Notes: generated by a model not told the origin, from the letters alone. A DNA stretch of 64,000 nt from Paludisphaera rhizosphaerae (GCF_011065895.1 NZ_JAALCR010000023.1:1-64000), one strand, 5' to 3'. Shown: positions 26,142-34,784, counted from the first letter of the stretch. Translations and numbers: made by a program.

Positions 26142-27440
26142 ATGCCTCCCCGCAACGTCGTCGTGGCCCAGTCCGGCGGGCCGACCTGCGTCATCAACAA
26201 CTCGCTCCGGGGCATCGTCGAGACCTGCCGTCGGCATCCCGAGGCGTTCAACAAGGTCTACGGCGGCCGGTTCGGCATCGAGGGGGTGCTCAAGGAGGAG
26301 TTGCTCGACCTCTCCGCCAGCCCGGCGGAAGAGATCTCGCTGCTGCGGACGTCGCCGGCCGCGGGGAGCATCGGCACCTGCCGGTACAAGCTGAAGAAGG
26401 GGCAAGACGAGGACTTCGCCCGCGTCGTCGAGGTGCTCAAGGCCCACGACGTCGGCACCTTCTTCTACATCGGCGGCAACGACTCGCAGGACACGGCGCA
26501 CAAGATCAGTGTTTTGGCCAACGACGCCGGCCTGGACCTCGTCGCCGTGGGAGTTCCCAAGACGATCGACAACGATCTCGGCGACGCCGGGTTCACGCTG
26601 CTGGACCACTCGCCGGGCTACGGCTCGATTGCCCGTTACTACGCCCATTACGTCAGCCAGGCCAACGAGGAGAACGCCGGCTCCTGCCCGGCCGACCCCG
26701 TGCTGGTCATCCAGGCGATGGGCCGGAAGATCGGCTACATCCCGGCCGCGGCGCGGCTCGCCGACCCTGAGCGCAAGCTGCCGATCCAGATCTACCTGAC
26801 CGAGTCCGGCCTGACTCTGGAACAGCTCGGCGAGAACGTGATCCGTCAGCTTGAATCGGACGGGCGCTGCATCGTCGTGGTGAGCGAGGGCTTCGACGTC
26901 GGCGAGGTGGGCTCGGTCCGGGACAATTTCGGCCACGTCCAGTTCAGCTCCAGCCAGACGACGGTGGCGCAGGTTGTGGTCAACTACCTGAACACCCTGA
27001 AGTTCCCCGTGCCGGGCAAGGCGCGCGGCCAGGTGCCGGGGACCGACCAGCGGAACTCGATCGCCTACGCCAGCTCGGTCGACCTCGACGAGGCGTACGG
27101 GGTCGGCTGCCACGCCGTCGAGATCGCCATCAAGGAGGGGAACGGCTGGATGGCCACCATCCTCCGCGACCGCTCCGGCAAGGCCTACAACGTCCACTTC
27201 GACAAGGCGCCGCTGGAGAAGGTCGCCAACTCCGAGCGGTTCTTCCCCAAAGAGTGGATCGCCCCCAACCGGATCGACGTGACGGACGAATTCCTCGACT
27301 ACGCCCGTCCCCTGATCGGCGAGGACTGGGTGAGCGTGCCGACCGTCGGCGGTCTGCCGCGGTTCGCCCGGCTCGCTCAGGTCTACGCCCCCAAGAAGCT
27401 CGCCGAATACGTGCCGCAGACTTACCGCAACAAGAAGTGA
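26142..27440 (+). CDS. 6-phosphofructokinase, probably pyrophosphate-dependent
   Basis: 432-residue PFK-family enzyme, converting fructose 6-phosphate to the 1,6-bisphosphate. VVVAQSGGPTCVINNSLRG starts the fold. YIGGNDSQDTA (110-120) and PKTIDNDL (139-146) hold the phosphoryl-donor and catalytic residues. In E. coli numbering, position 104 is Asp and 124 is Lys, the pair known from PPi-dependent enzymes (ATP enzymes have Gly, Gly). Position 103, usually Asp, is Asn. MGRKIGYIPAAARL is the sugar-phosphate motif. The start at 26142 fits the fold; AGAGGA lies about 12 bases upstream. Gnd follows after 92 bases. Confidence 0.9.
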   Translation: MPPRNVVVAQSGGPTCVINNSLRGIVETCRRHPEAFNKVYGGRFGIEGVLKEELLDLSASPAEEISLLRTSPAAGSIGTCRYKLKKGQDEDFARVVEVLKAHDVGTFFYIGGNDSQDTAHKISVLANDAGLDLVAVGVPKTIDNDLGDAGFTLLDHSPGYGSIARYYAHYVSQANEENAGSCPADPVLVIQAMGRKIGYIPAAARLADPERKLPIQIYLTESGLTLEQLGENVIRQLESDGRCIVVVSEGFDVGEVGSVRDNFGHVQFSSSQTTVAQVVVNYLNTLKFPVPGKARGQVPGTDQRNSIAYASSVDLDEAYGVGCHAVEIAIKEGNGWMATILRDRSGKAYNVHFDKAPLEKVANSERFFPKEWIAPNRIDVTDEFLDYARPLIGEDWVSVPTVGGLPRFARLAQVYAPKKLAEYVPQTYRNKK

Positions 27441-27532
27441 CCCCGGGGCGTCCGGGGCCGAGCGAGCCGCATCCGCTCGCGCATCGAACCTGATCCGACC
27501 TGACCGCCTAGCACACTGGGAAACGTAAGCAC

Positions 27533-28999
27533 ATGGCCGCCATTCAACCGACCGCCGACATCGGGCTCGTGGGCCTCGCCGTGATGGGCGAGAACCTGGT
27601 GCTGAACATGGCCAACCACGGGTACACGGTGGCCGTCTTCAATCGGACGACCTCCAAGGTCGACGATTTCATGGCCGACCGGGCCAAGGGCAAGACGATC
27701 ATCGGCACGCACTCGGTCGAGGAACTCGTCGCCAACCTCAAGCGGCCGCGCAAGATCATGATCATGGTCAAGGCCGGCAACCCGGTCGACCAGGTCATCG
27801 ACGAACTCGTCCCGCTGCTCGAGAAGGGCGACGTCCTGATCGACGGCGGCAACTCCCACTACCCGGACTCGACCCGGCGCACCCGGGCCCTGAAGGAGAA
27901 GGGGATCCTGTTCGTCGGCACCGGCGTTTCCGGCGGCGAGGAAGGCGCGCTCAAGGGCCCGTCCATCATGCCGGGCGGCAACCCGGACGCCTGGCCTTTG
28001 GTGAAGCCCATCTTCCAGGCGATCGCCGCCAAGGCCCCGGACGGCACGCCTTGCTGCGACTGGGTCGGCCCCGAGGGCGCTGGGCACTACGTCAAGATGG
28101 TGCACAACGGCATCGAGTACGGCGACATGCAGCTCATCTGCGAAGCCTACTTCACGATGCGCAAGCTCCTGGGGATGGAGCCCGCCGCCCTGCACGACGT
28201 GTTCGACCGCTGGAACAAGGGGCCGCTCGACAGCTACCTGATCGAGATCACCCGCGACATCCTCGCCCACAAGGACGCCGAGACCGGCAAGCCGATGGTC
28301 GACATGATCCTCGACACGGCCGGCCAGAAGGGGACCGGCAAGTGGACGGTGATCAACGCTTGCGACACTGGCGTGCCGCTGACGCTCATCGCCGAGGCCG
28401 TCTTCGCCCGAGCCCTCTCCGCTCAGAAGGATGAGAGGGTCGCGGCGTCGAAGATCCTGAAGGTCCACCCGACGTCGTTCAACGGCAACCGCCAGACGAT
28501 GGTCGACGACATCGAGCAGGCCCTCTACGCCAGCAAGATCATCTCGTACGCCCAGGGTTTCGCCCTGATGCGAGCGATGGCCAAGGAATCGGGCTGGGAG
28601 ATCAACAACGGGGCCGTCGCCATGATGTGGCGGGGCGGCTGCATCATCCGGAGCGCCTTCCTCGGCCGAATCAAGGAAGCCTTCGACCGCGACCCGAACC
28701 TGTCGAACCTCTTGATCGACCCGTTCTTCACCCAGGAGGTGAGCCGGGCCGAGGAAGGCTGGCGGCGGGTCTGCGCCTCGGCGATCATGCACGGCGTGCC
28801 GGCGCCCGCGATGACCTCGGCCCTGTCGTACTTCGACGGCTACCGCTCCGCCGACCTCCCCGCCAACCTGCTCCAGGCCCAGCGCGACTTCTTCGGCGCC
28901 CACACCTACGAGCGGACCGACAAGCCCCGCGGCCAGTTCTTCCACACCAACTGGACGGGTCACGGCGGCACGACCGCCTCGACGACGTACAACGCCTGA
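27533..28999 (+). CDS. gnd: 6-phosphogluconate dehydrogenase, decarboxylating
   Basis: 488-residue enzyme of the pentose phosphate pathway that oxidises 6-phosphogluconate to ribulose 5-phosphate and CO2 with NADP. The N-terminal Rossmann motif is [20 protein letters not shown], then NRTTSKVD. The substrate site has [19 protein letters not shown] and [20 protein letters not shown], with the catalytic Lys and Asn. KGTGKWT and the C-terminal GHGGTT are also conserved. Length is normal for the long form. It follows the phosphofructokinase on the same strand, a reasonable sugar-phosphate pair. Confidence 0.97.
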   Translation: MAAIQPTADIGLVGLAVMGENLVLNMANHGYTVAVFNRTTSKVDDFMADRAKGKTIIGTHSVEELVANLKRPRKIMIMVKAGNPVDQVIDELVPLLEKGDVLIDGGNSHYPDSTRRTRALKEKGILFVGTGVSGGEEGALKGPSIMPGGNPDAWPLVKPIFQAIAAKAPDGTPCCDWVGPEGAGHYVKMVHNGIEYGDMQLICEAYFTMRKLLGMEPAALHDVFDRWNKGPLDSYLIEITRDILAHKDAETGKPMVDMILDTAGQKGTGKWTVINACDTGVPLTLIAEAVFARALSAQKDERVAASKILKVHPTSFNGNRQTMVDDIEQALYASKIISYAQGFALMRAMAKESGWEINNGAVAMMWRGGCIIRSAFLGRIKEAFDRDPNLSNLLIDPFFTQEVSRAEEGWRRVCASAIMHGVPAPAMTSALSYFDGYRSADLPANLLQAQRDFFGAHTYERTDKPRGQFFHTNWTGHGGTTASTTYNA

Positions 29000-29107
29000 T
29001 CTTGATGTCGTAACTCCCCGCCGACTCTACCCGGGGGCTGCGCCGAGTCGGGCGTCATGGCCACGCGAGCGTGACCATGAGTTCAATGACGATCTGGCAA
29101 CGATCCC

Positions 29108-29149
29108 AAGCCGGTCCAAGGCCACATAAGAGTGGCCTTGGACCGGCTT
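29108..29149. terminator. Strong hairpin between convergent gnd and sigma-factor genes
   Basis: Perfect 18-base inverted repeat (AAGCCGGTCCAAGGCCAC and its complement) with a six-base loop ATAAGA, followed by GGTTT. It lies 108 bases after gnd and 19 bases before the stop of the convergent gene. A bidirectional terminator is the simplest reading. Confidence 0.75.
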
Positions 29150-29168
29150 GGTTTGAGGCGTTCTCGAC

Positions 29169-30554
29169 TCACGATTCCGGCGCGAGGACCGCGCGGATCA
29201 TCCAGTTCCCTTTCTCGAAGGGCTCGGGCTTCTCGCCCGGAAGGCCGACGACGGATCGGTCCGACTTCTTGTCGTCGTGGCTGACGTAGACTCCCTTCGT
29301 CGGTCCTGGGTCGAAGTCGACGCCGAGGTAGAAGGTCTTCGGCAGCTTCGTGGGTGAGACGTCGAGCGTGACCCACTTGGCGTCGCCGCGTTCGAACTTC
29401 TCGTAGCGGAAGGGGAACTCGGCGAGCTTCTGAAACTTGTCGTCGCAGAGGAAGACGATGAAGTCCTCGCGCGGAGGGCGGGGCGTCCCGTAGCGCGCGC
29501 CGTGGACCTTAACCTTGACGAGGGTGGAGGCGTCGTTGGGCGCCTCGAATCGGACGGCGTGGCCCGAGCCGCCGATGCTCCGACGGCCCGCGTCCTTGCC
29601 GTCGTCCAGGGCGAGTTCCTTCGTCTCTGCCTTCTTCGGGGGTTGCGGGGCCGTCGTTCGCGGCGGCTTCGGCGCGTCCTGGGCCACGCCGTGGGCCCAG
29701 AGGCCGCCGGCGGCGAGGATGCCGAAGGCCAGGGAAGCGGCGACGGTCGTCGCGGCCTGTCGGATGGACATCATTTTGAGGACTCCTAACGCAAGGGGGC
29801 CGGCCGCCGTCGCCTGGGCGATCGCGACGGACCGAGGGCTTTGAGCGAACGCGAGCGAAGCCCGGATCGTCCCCTGGACCCATGAGGAAGGCGGTGCGGC
29901 CGAAGCCTCACGGGCGAGGGCCGCCAGCACGAGCGACGGGGCCAGGCCGCGGCGGAGCAACCGCTCGCGAAGGCGGGCCCGGCCGCGGTGCAGCCGGGTC
30001 TCCACCGTCCTCGCGGCGCATCGCAATCGCCGAGACGCCTGCTCGCAGGTCAGCCCTTCGAGGTGGCAGAGGATCAGCGCGGAGCGGTAACGCTCAGGGA
30101 GTCGATCCAGCTCCTGATGGATGCCGTCGCGAGCCTCCGTGCGTTCGGCGTGGGATGCAGCGTCGGGCGACGAAGCGTCCGCGCCATCGTTCCAGGCGAC
30201 CTCGCGGCGCCGCGCCGTCTCCCTGCGCAACCTCAAAGCCGTGCGACGGGCCACGCGATAGAGCCAACCGGCCGCCGACTCGCGACTCCGGATCGCCCCG
30301 GCGCGACGAGCCAGGATCAGGAAGACCGCCTGGGCGGCGTCCTGTGCGTCGTGTTCGTCGCCGAGGATGCGGCGGCAGACGCCCAGGACCATCGGCCCGT
30401 GGCGGGCGACCAGGACGCGGAACGCGGCCTCGGCCTCCTCATCGCGAGCCGTCGCGAATCGATCGAGCAGTCGGCCGTCGCCGTCGTCGCCGAGCGACCC
30501 CCTCTCGAAGAGGACCTCCAGCGCCGCACCTGTCGAATCCATCGTTCGCGTCAT
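29169..30554 (-). CDS. ECF sigma factor with transmembrane helix and fused C-terminal domain
   Basis: 461 residues. Sigma region 2 lies at about 45-112 (LVARHGPMVLGVCRRILGD, AQDAAQAVFLILARRA) and region 4 at about 145-200 (LPERYRSALILCHLEGLT, then RCAARTVETRLHRGRARLRE). A transmembrane helix follows at about 266-290 (AATTVAASLAFGILAAGGLW) and then a proline-rich linker. The C-terminal beta-rich domain at about 325-461 (HAVRFEAPNDASTLVKVKVH, KTFYLGVDFDP, GNWMIRAVL) would lie outside the cytoplasm. The start at 30554 has GAGAGGGTG seven bases upstream. No anti-sigma gene is adjacent. The domain is a likely sensor, by inference. Confidence 0.88.
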   Translation of the reverse strand: MTRTMDSTGAALEVLFERGSLGDDGDGRLLDRFATARDEEAEAAFRVLVARHGPMVLGVCRRILGDEHDAQDAAQAVFLILARRAGAIRSRESAAGWLYRVARRTALRLRRETARRREVAWNDGADASSPDAASHAERTEARDGIHQELDRLPERYRSALILCHLEGLTCEQASRRLRCAARTVETRLHRGRARLRERLLRRGLAPSLVLAALAREASAAPPSSWVQGTIRASLAFAQSPRSVAIAQATAAGPLALGVLKMMSIRQAATTVAASLAFGILAAGGLWAHGVAQDAPKPPRTTAPQPPKKAETKELALDDGKDAGRRSIGGSGHAVRFEAPNDASTLVKVKVHGARYGTPRPPREDFIVFLCDDKFQKLAEFPFRYEKFERGDAKWVTLDVSPTKLPKTFYLGVDFDPGPTKGVYVSHDDKKSDRSVVGLPGEKPEPFEKGNWMIRAVLAPES

Positions 30555-30917
30555 CCGTTACACCCTCTCCAGGACGATCCGAGCTTCACCTCTGCCAGTG
30601 CGGTCTGGTCCGTGCACTCACGTCAGGAAAGTCCGTGATTCCACGCGAATTCCGAAGATTCCTCGAGCGAACTGGAAAAAAGGTCGATCTGCGGATAGAA
30701 TCTAGAAGTGCGCTTGAATCACACCCCCATGCTGCAAGTCGTTGTTCCCGAAGTAGATACCGTCGACGCCCAGGGCTCGGCGGGGATTCCTGCGATGCCG
30801 ACTGATAACGACCGTCGGACGTTCGTCGAAGAAAACGACTAGGTGGAACCCCGGGTCTCCGGCGCGTGTCTACGCGTAGCGAGAACCCACTGGATTGAAC
30901 CATAGGTTGTTGGATTT
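30555..30917. other. Intergenic region between divergent sigma-factor and kinase genes
   Basis: 363 bases with no gene I can support. Short reading frames here lack coding character. The AT-richer part around 30660-30720 (GATAGAATCTAGAAG) may hold promoter elements of the divergent pair. Confidence 0.35.
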
Positions 30918-32375
30918 ATGAAATTAGGTCCCTCCGCGGTGACCTCTGCGCCGGTCATGGACGACCGCATCCGAGCCGCTGCGGCCGTCGCTGACGTCGC
31001 CGTCGGGGCAGTCGCGCCTTCGCCCTCGAACGCTTCTGGAGTCGATCTGGAAGCCACCCGCCTCCACGTTCCTCGGGACGGCGTCCGTCCCCGTCCCCGG
31101 CCGAAGACGGTCCCGGAGCCGGCCGCGGGGCCGGAATGGACAGAGAGCCTGATCGGTCGCAAGATCGCCCAGTATCGCATCATCGAGGACCTTGGACGGG
31201 GCTCGATGGCCCGCGTGTTCAAGGCCTGGCACCTGGGCCTGGAACGCACCTGCGCCCTCAAGATCATCGACCCGCATCTGGTCGCCCGTCGGCCGATGCT
31301 TCGCGACCAGTTCTGGACCGAGGCCCGGTCGGCGGCCAATCTCGTTCACCCTCAGGTCGTCACGATCCATAACCTCGGCTCGGACGCCGGCCTCCACTTC
31401 ATCGAGATGGAGTACGTGCCGGGGAGCGTCAGCCTTCGCGACTCGCTCGTGAAGGAGGGCCCGTTCGAGGCCCAGCGGGCGGCAAGGCTCGTCTGGCAGG
31501 TGGTCTCGGCGCTCGGCGCGGCCCACCAGGCGGGGATGGTCCATCGCGACGTCAAGCCGGCCAACGTCCTGCTGACGGCCGACGGCCAGGCCAAGCTGGC
31601 CGACTTCGGGTTGGCCCAGACCCGGGCGAAGCTCTCCGGAGCCAATCAGCCGCTCGCGGGGACGCCGACCTTCATGGCGCCGGAGCTTTTCGGCGGCACC
31701 CCGGCGAGCCCCCAGTCGGACATCTACGCCGTCGGCGTGATGTTCTACTACCTGCTGACCGGCCGCCTGCCGTTCACCTCCGACCGGATCGCGAATCTGA
31801 TCAACCTGCATCAGAGCGAGCCCGTGCCGGATATGAAGGCGATCCTGCCGGGCGTCCATCCGGGGCTGGTCGAACTCGTTGAACGCTGCCTGTCCAAGGC
31901 GCCGGCCGACCGGTTCGCCACGGCCGAACAACTCGGCGACGCGATTCAGGTCCTGATCCACCAGCTTCGCGACACCGAGGGGATCGTCCGCGAGAGCCTG
32001 CAGGGCGTGGACGCCTTCATCCAGGGGACGCGCGACACCTTCCGGATCGTGCTCCCACAGCCCGGCGACCGCCTCCAGGAGGTCATGGTCGAGGTGAACG
32101 AGGGCGAAGAGGGGAAGGACGAGCGTTACCTCTCCGTCTTCTCCGTCTGCGGCCCGGCCGACCCGAACTACTACGGCTACGCCCTGGCCCTCAACAGCAG
32201 CCTGACCTACGGCAGCCTCTCGATCCGCTACGTGCTGGGCTCGCCGATGCTCGTCATGTCGCGGACCTTCGTCCGGGACCGGATGCGGGTGAGCGAGCTT
32301 CGCGACGCGATCCTGGAGATCGCCCACAACTCCGACAAGATCGAGGCCAAGATGACGCGGCTGGACCTCTACTGA
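30918..32375 (+). CDS. Serine/threonine protein kinase with C-terminal YbjN-like domain
   Basis: 485 residues. A variable Pro/Arg-rich N-terminus (1-70) precedes a Hanks-type kinase domain: GRGSMARVFKAWH near 93, CALKIIDPHL, HRDVKPANVLL near 209, DFGLAQ, GTPTFMAPELF and SDIYAVGVMFYYLL. The C-terminal part (about 358-485; FIQGTRDTFRIVLPQPGD, then YALALNSSLTYGSLSIRY) has the look of the YbjN/type III chaperone-like fold. No membrane helix, so it is cytosolic. The start at 30918 is the longest plausible one; an ATG at 30957 is possible. It lies 55 bases before the small membrane-protein gene. Confidence 0.9.
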   Translation: MKLGPSAVTSAPVMDDRIRAAAAVADVAVGAVAPSPSNASGVDLEATRLHVPRDGVRPRPRPKTVPEPAAGPEWTESLIGRKIAQYRIIEDLGRGSMARVFKAWHLGLERTCALKIIDPHLVARRPMLRDQFWTEARSAANLVHPQVVTIHNLGSDAGLHFIEMEYVPGSVSLRDSLVKEGPFEAQRAARLVWQVVSALGAAHQAGMVHRDVKPANVLLTADGQAKLADFGLAQTRAKLSGANQPLAGTPTFMAPELFGGTPASPQSDIYAVGVMFYYLLTGRLPFTSDRIANLINLHQSEPVPDMKAILPGVHPGLVELVERCLSKAPADRFATAEQLGDAIQVLIHQLRDTEGIVRESLQGVDAFIQGTRDTFRIVLPQPGDRLQEVMVEVNEGEEGKDERYLSVFSVCGPADPNYYGYALALNSSLTYGSLSIRYVLGSPMLVMSRTFVRDRMRVSELRDAILEIAHNSDKIEAKMTRLDLY

Positions 32376-32430
32376 GGTCCACTCGCGACGGGATGGGCCG
32401 AGCCGATCGCACCAGGGAGCCTGCATCTTC

Positions 32431-32904
32431 ATGGGAGCCGCGACCCAGCTTCAATCCGCCTGCCAGGGGTTGGCCGTCGGGGTCTCCCTGATCTCGCTCT
32501 TCCTGGGGCTACGGCAGTGGTACGAGTATCGGGCGCGGGGCGACCTCTCGGGAACCGATGAGGCGTTCTACAACCGCCAGAACGTGCGACGCTGGCTGGG
32601 CGTTACCGGTCTGGCGATCATCGCGCTGGTGATGTTCGCCGGATCGTGGGTGCATCCGAGGGTCGCCGGCAAGGGGAACGTCGCCTTCGTCGTCGTCTGG
32701 CTCGCCGTCCTGAGCCTGATCGTCCTGACCCTGCTCGTGGCCCTCTGGGATTGGGTCGCCACCTGGCAATACGCCCGAGCCCAGCGCCGGGCGATGCTCC
32801 GCGACCACGTCGACGAGCTGCGAGGCCACCTGCGAACCGTCGCCGAGGCTGCTCGCCGCGAGCGGGAGGCGTCCTCCGATAAATCCCCGCCGGCCGACGG
32901 CTGA
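32431..32904 (+). CDS. Hypothetical membrane protein, three predicted helices
   Basis: 157 residues. Hydrophobic segments lie at about 12-28 (GLAVGVSLISLFLGL), 55-73 (LGVTGLAIIALVMFAGSW) and 84-108 (VAFVVVWLAVLSLIVLTLLV). A basic, helical cytosolic tail (QYARAQRRAMLRDHVDELRG) follows. It lies 55 bases after the kinase gene on the same strand, so probably in its transcript and perhaps a partner or substrate. I do not recognise a named family. Confidence 0.75.
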   Translation: MGAATQLQSACQGLAVGVSLISLFLGLRQWYEYRARGDLSGTDEAFYNRQNVRRWLGVTGLAIIALVMFAGSWVHPRVAGKGNVAFVVVWLAVLSLIVLTLLVALWDWVATWQYARAQRRAMLRDHVDELRGHLRTVAEAARREREASSDKSPPADG

Positions 32905-32932
32905 CGCGGTTCATCTCCTGGTCCCCGCCAGA

Positions 32933-33046
32933 GGGGTAGGGGCCGCAGTGCGGACCCATCTAGAAGGCCAGGTCTCGCGATGCCGAACTGTGGCCGGGAA
33001 TACGTGCCGTGTGGAGTAACCAGGTCCGCACAGGGGACCCTACCCG
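32933..33046. repeat. Imperfect inverted repeat, REP-like
   Basis: GGGGTAGGGGCCGCAGTGCGGACC (24 bases, 32933-32956) faces an imperfect complement at 33023-33046 (GGTCCGCACAGGGGACCC, then TACCCG). The ends GGGTAGGG and TGCGGACC pair well and the middle has mismatches. It lies between a plus-strand and a minus-strand stop codon and could also serve as terminator. Confidence 0.55.
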
Positions 33047-33061
33047 GCTAGGAGCATCCAA

Positions 33062-33568
33062 TTACTGGGGAGCTCGCGGTGCCTCTTGCACGTAGCTCGC
33101 ATCGCGTCGGAATAAGGCACTGCCGTCATTTTCATTCAATTCAAGTACGAAGTTTTTGTGCCGGATAAAGAAGCCCGGGAAGTTCACCGCCTCGAACGAA
33201 ACGCCCGCTCCATCCAGGCCGAGCGATTTCACGAAGGTGGCATCCTGGGCGAATTGGGCAGTGTTGTCTCCTCGTTCCAAAACTATCTTGGAGTTCTTGT
33301 GGCGGAGGAAAAAGCCTGGAAAGTTTACTGATTCAAACGAAACGGAGTCGCCTCCGCGATTGGCGAGCCCTCCTTGAACGATCCTGAACGTCGCATCCTT
33401 GGCATCAAGTGGCGAATTGATTTGCGAGATCCGGCCCACGGCGTTTTGATGACGGATGAAGAAGCCAGATTCGTTTCTTGCCTCGAAGGATACGGTTTGG
33501 GCATGGCAGGTCATGCCGGAGAAGCCGATGATTGCCAAGGTGAAGGCAGAAAGTGACATGATCCGCAT
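33062..33568 (-). CDS. Secreted AbfB-like (arabinofuranosidase B, beta-trefoil) domain protein
   Basis: 168 residues: signal peptide (LSAFTLAIIGFSGMTCHA) followed by three homologous repeats of about 45 residues. Each has VSFEAxNxxGFFxRHxN (first VSFEARNESGFFIRHQN, then VSFESVNFPGFFLRHKN and VSFEAVNFPGFFIRHKN) and a later DATF or DASY. This is the AbfB carbohydrate-binding beta-trefoil, usually appended to glycoside hydrolases, here alone. Start at 33568 because GGAGAGA lies eight bases upstream and the longer frame has no leader. It probably binds arabinose-type or other glycans outside the cell. Confidence 0.86.
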   Translation of the reverse strand: MRIMSLSAFTLAIIGFSGMTCHAQTVSFEARNESGFFIRHQNAVGRISQINSPLDAKDATFRIVQGGLANRGGDSVSFESVNFPGFFLRHKNSKIVLERGDNTAQFAQDATFVKSLGLDGAGVSFEAVNFPGFFIRHKNFVLELNENDGSALFRRDASYVQEAPRAPQ

Positions 33569-33970
33569 CGCAAGTCTCTCCATAACGGCTTTGTCAGATG
33601 CCGCGCCTCTCCGGGGGAACTGAGACCACGCTGTGAGAGCCAAGTTATTCACGGCCAGAGGCTAAGTCAATTAAAAAGTTGAAAAAATAGGTTTCAGATC
33701 TGTTTTATTGCGTAAAATCGGTGTTAATCCTGTTTATTTGAGGGGCCAAAGGGGTCTGAGGGGCCAAAGGGGTCACTCTTAATCTCACCGGCGAGATGGA
33801 GGGGCCAAAGGGAGGGCCCAAAGGGGTCACTCTTAATCTCACCGGCGAGATGGGTAAGTTCGGGTGTTTTCGTCCCGTCTGATTTCTCGAAATCGCTTCG
33901 CCATCTTCCCCAGCAAGGCCCGTGGAAGGTCGTGACGCCGATACGACACGATAAGACCGACGTTGGACGC
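33569..33970. other. AT-richer intergenic region with short direct repeats
   Basis: 402 bases without a gene. The left half (33655-33740) is unusually AT-rich for this genome (AAAAAGTTGAAAAAATAGG). The right half holds the GGGGCCAAAGGGGTCACTC repeats, listed separately. The base composition and repeats mark it as an accessory junction next to a toxin-antitoxin pair. Confidence 0.6.
33740..33853. repeat. Direct repeats, 40-base unit with partial copies
   Basis: A 40-base unit beginning GGGGCCAAAGGGGTCACTCT and ending CTCACCGGCGAGATGG occurs at 33760-33799 and, with one transposed base, at 33814-33853. A shorter GGGGCCAAAGGGGTC copy precedes it at 33742-33756, and GGGGCCAAAGGG sits between the two. 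Each unit contains the near-palindrome CTCACCGGCGAG. Confidence 0.85.
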
Positions 33971-34315
33971 CTATCGTCCAAACACGTCGAAGTGCGTCCC
34001 GGTGCGGTGGAAGATCGCTTCCGAGTTGATGATTTCGTAGATGAGAACCCAATCGCCTTCGACGTGGCAATCGCGGCATCCTTTCCACTCGCCGCGCAAC
34101 GGGTGATCCACGCGGGAACGTTCGAGGGGCTGGCACCCGACGATCGTCCTCATGACGGCTTGAAGTTTGGCGACGTCCCACCCTCGGTTCGCCAACACCT
34201 TCATGTCGCGCTTGAACTGACTGGTGAAGACCGGCGTTAAAGGCGGGGGCGGTTCGGGAGGGGTCGAGGATGTTGGTTCGGGGCCGCGTCGCTCGCCCTT
34301 TCGCTTCCTGGACAC
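33971..34315 (-). CDS. Type II toxin, YafQ family mRNA interferase
   Basis: 114 residues. The C-terminal 85 match YafQ: VFTSQFKRDMKVLANRGWD, HPLRGEWKGCRDCHVEGDW, LIYEII and HRTGTHFDVF, with the His, Asp and Phe positions used by E. coli YafQ in mRNA cleavage. The first 27 residues (basic, then STPPEPPPPLTP) are an unusual proline-rich extension. The start is GTG at 34315, three bases after the antitoxin stop, so the extension could instead be an overlong start. Cleaves translated mRNA at the ribosome, by family. Confidence 0.85.
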   Translation of the reverse strand: MSRKRKGERRGPEPTSSTPPEPPPPLTPVFTSQFKRDMKVLANRGWDVAKLQAVMRTIVGCQPLERSRVDHPLRGEWKGCRDCHVEGDWVLIYEIINSEAIFHRTGTHFDVFGR

Positions 34316-34318
34316 GAT

Positions 34319-34636
34319 TCAGATCCCCAGGTCGGCGAACGCTTCGTCGAGGTCGGCATAGCGTGTGAGGTTCTTGCCGGCCCTCGCATCCCGGATGGTC
34401 TGTTTGGTCAGGTCATTGAATTCGGGTTCGTCGGGGAGCGGTTTGGCTTCCCCTTCGGGGACGCGAGCCCTGGCCTTGATCTGAACCATCCTCACCAGTT
34501 GGTCGGCGAACGTCTCGCGCTTGCGGATGGCCCTGGGACGCATCGCGGCGATCGACGCCACCGCCTCGGCGGGAAGCTGGTCGAGGATCGAATCCAGCAG
34601 GACGTCCAGGGATGGAATGTCGGATGCGGTCGCCAT
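34319..34636 (-). CDS. Antitoxin of YafQ-type pair
   Basis: 105 residues upstream of the YafQ-like toxin and three bases from it. The C-terminal region (EFNDLTKQTIRDARAGKNLT, then RYADLDEAFADLGI) has the acidic, partly disordered look of a toxin-binding tail; the LDEAFADLGI ending is usual in planctomycete antitoxins. The N-terminal half is helical, with a conserved RKRETFADQLVRMVQIKA basic segment. Start at 34636 (MATASDIPSL), with GAGGGGAT about 12 bases upstream; an ATG at 34678 is possible. Toxin-antitoxin operons of this kind usually repress themselves. Confidence 0.78.
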   Translation of the reverse strand: MATASDIPSLDVLLDSILDQLPAEAVASIAAMRPRAIRKRETFADQLVRMVQIKARARVPEGEAKPLPDEPEFNDLTKQTIRDARAGKNLTRYADLDEAFADLGI

Positions 34637-34784
34637 GCCGGAATCATATCCCCTCGAACCCACCGCGTCACGCGGCATCTTGACCCAAGACGCTTGACGT
34701 CGTCCTCGGGGAGCCTTCCCCTTCTGGACTCACGCAGATCATGGGTGCCTTCGGAACAGTTTCCGGCCCTCCGGGGAGCGACTC

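Noticed and set aside
30586-30903. 105-residue minus-strand frame in the sigma/kinase gap
   Set aside because: No ribosome site, biased Arg/Ser content and no domain; treated as non-coding.
33740-33853. CRISPR array
   Set aside because: Units are nearly adjacent, there are no spacers of uniform length, and no cas genes are nearby.
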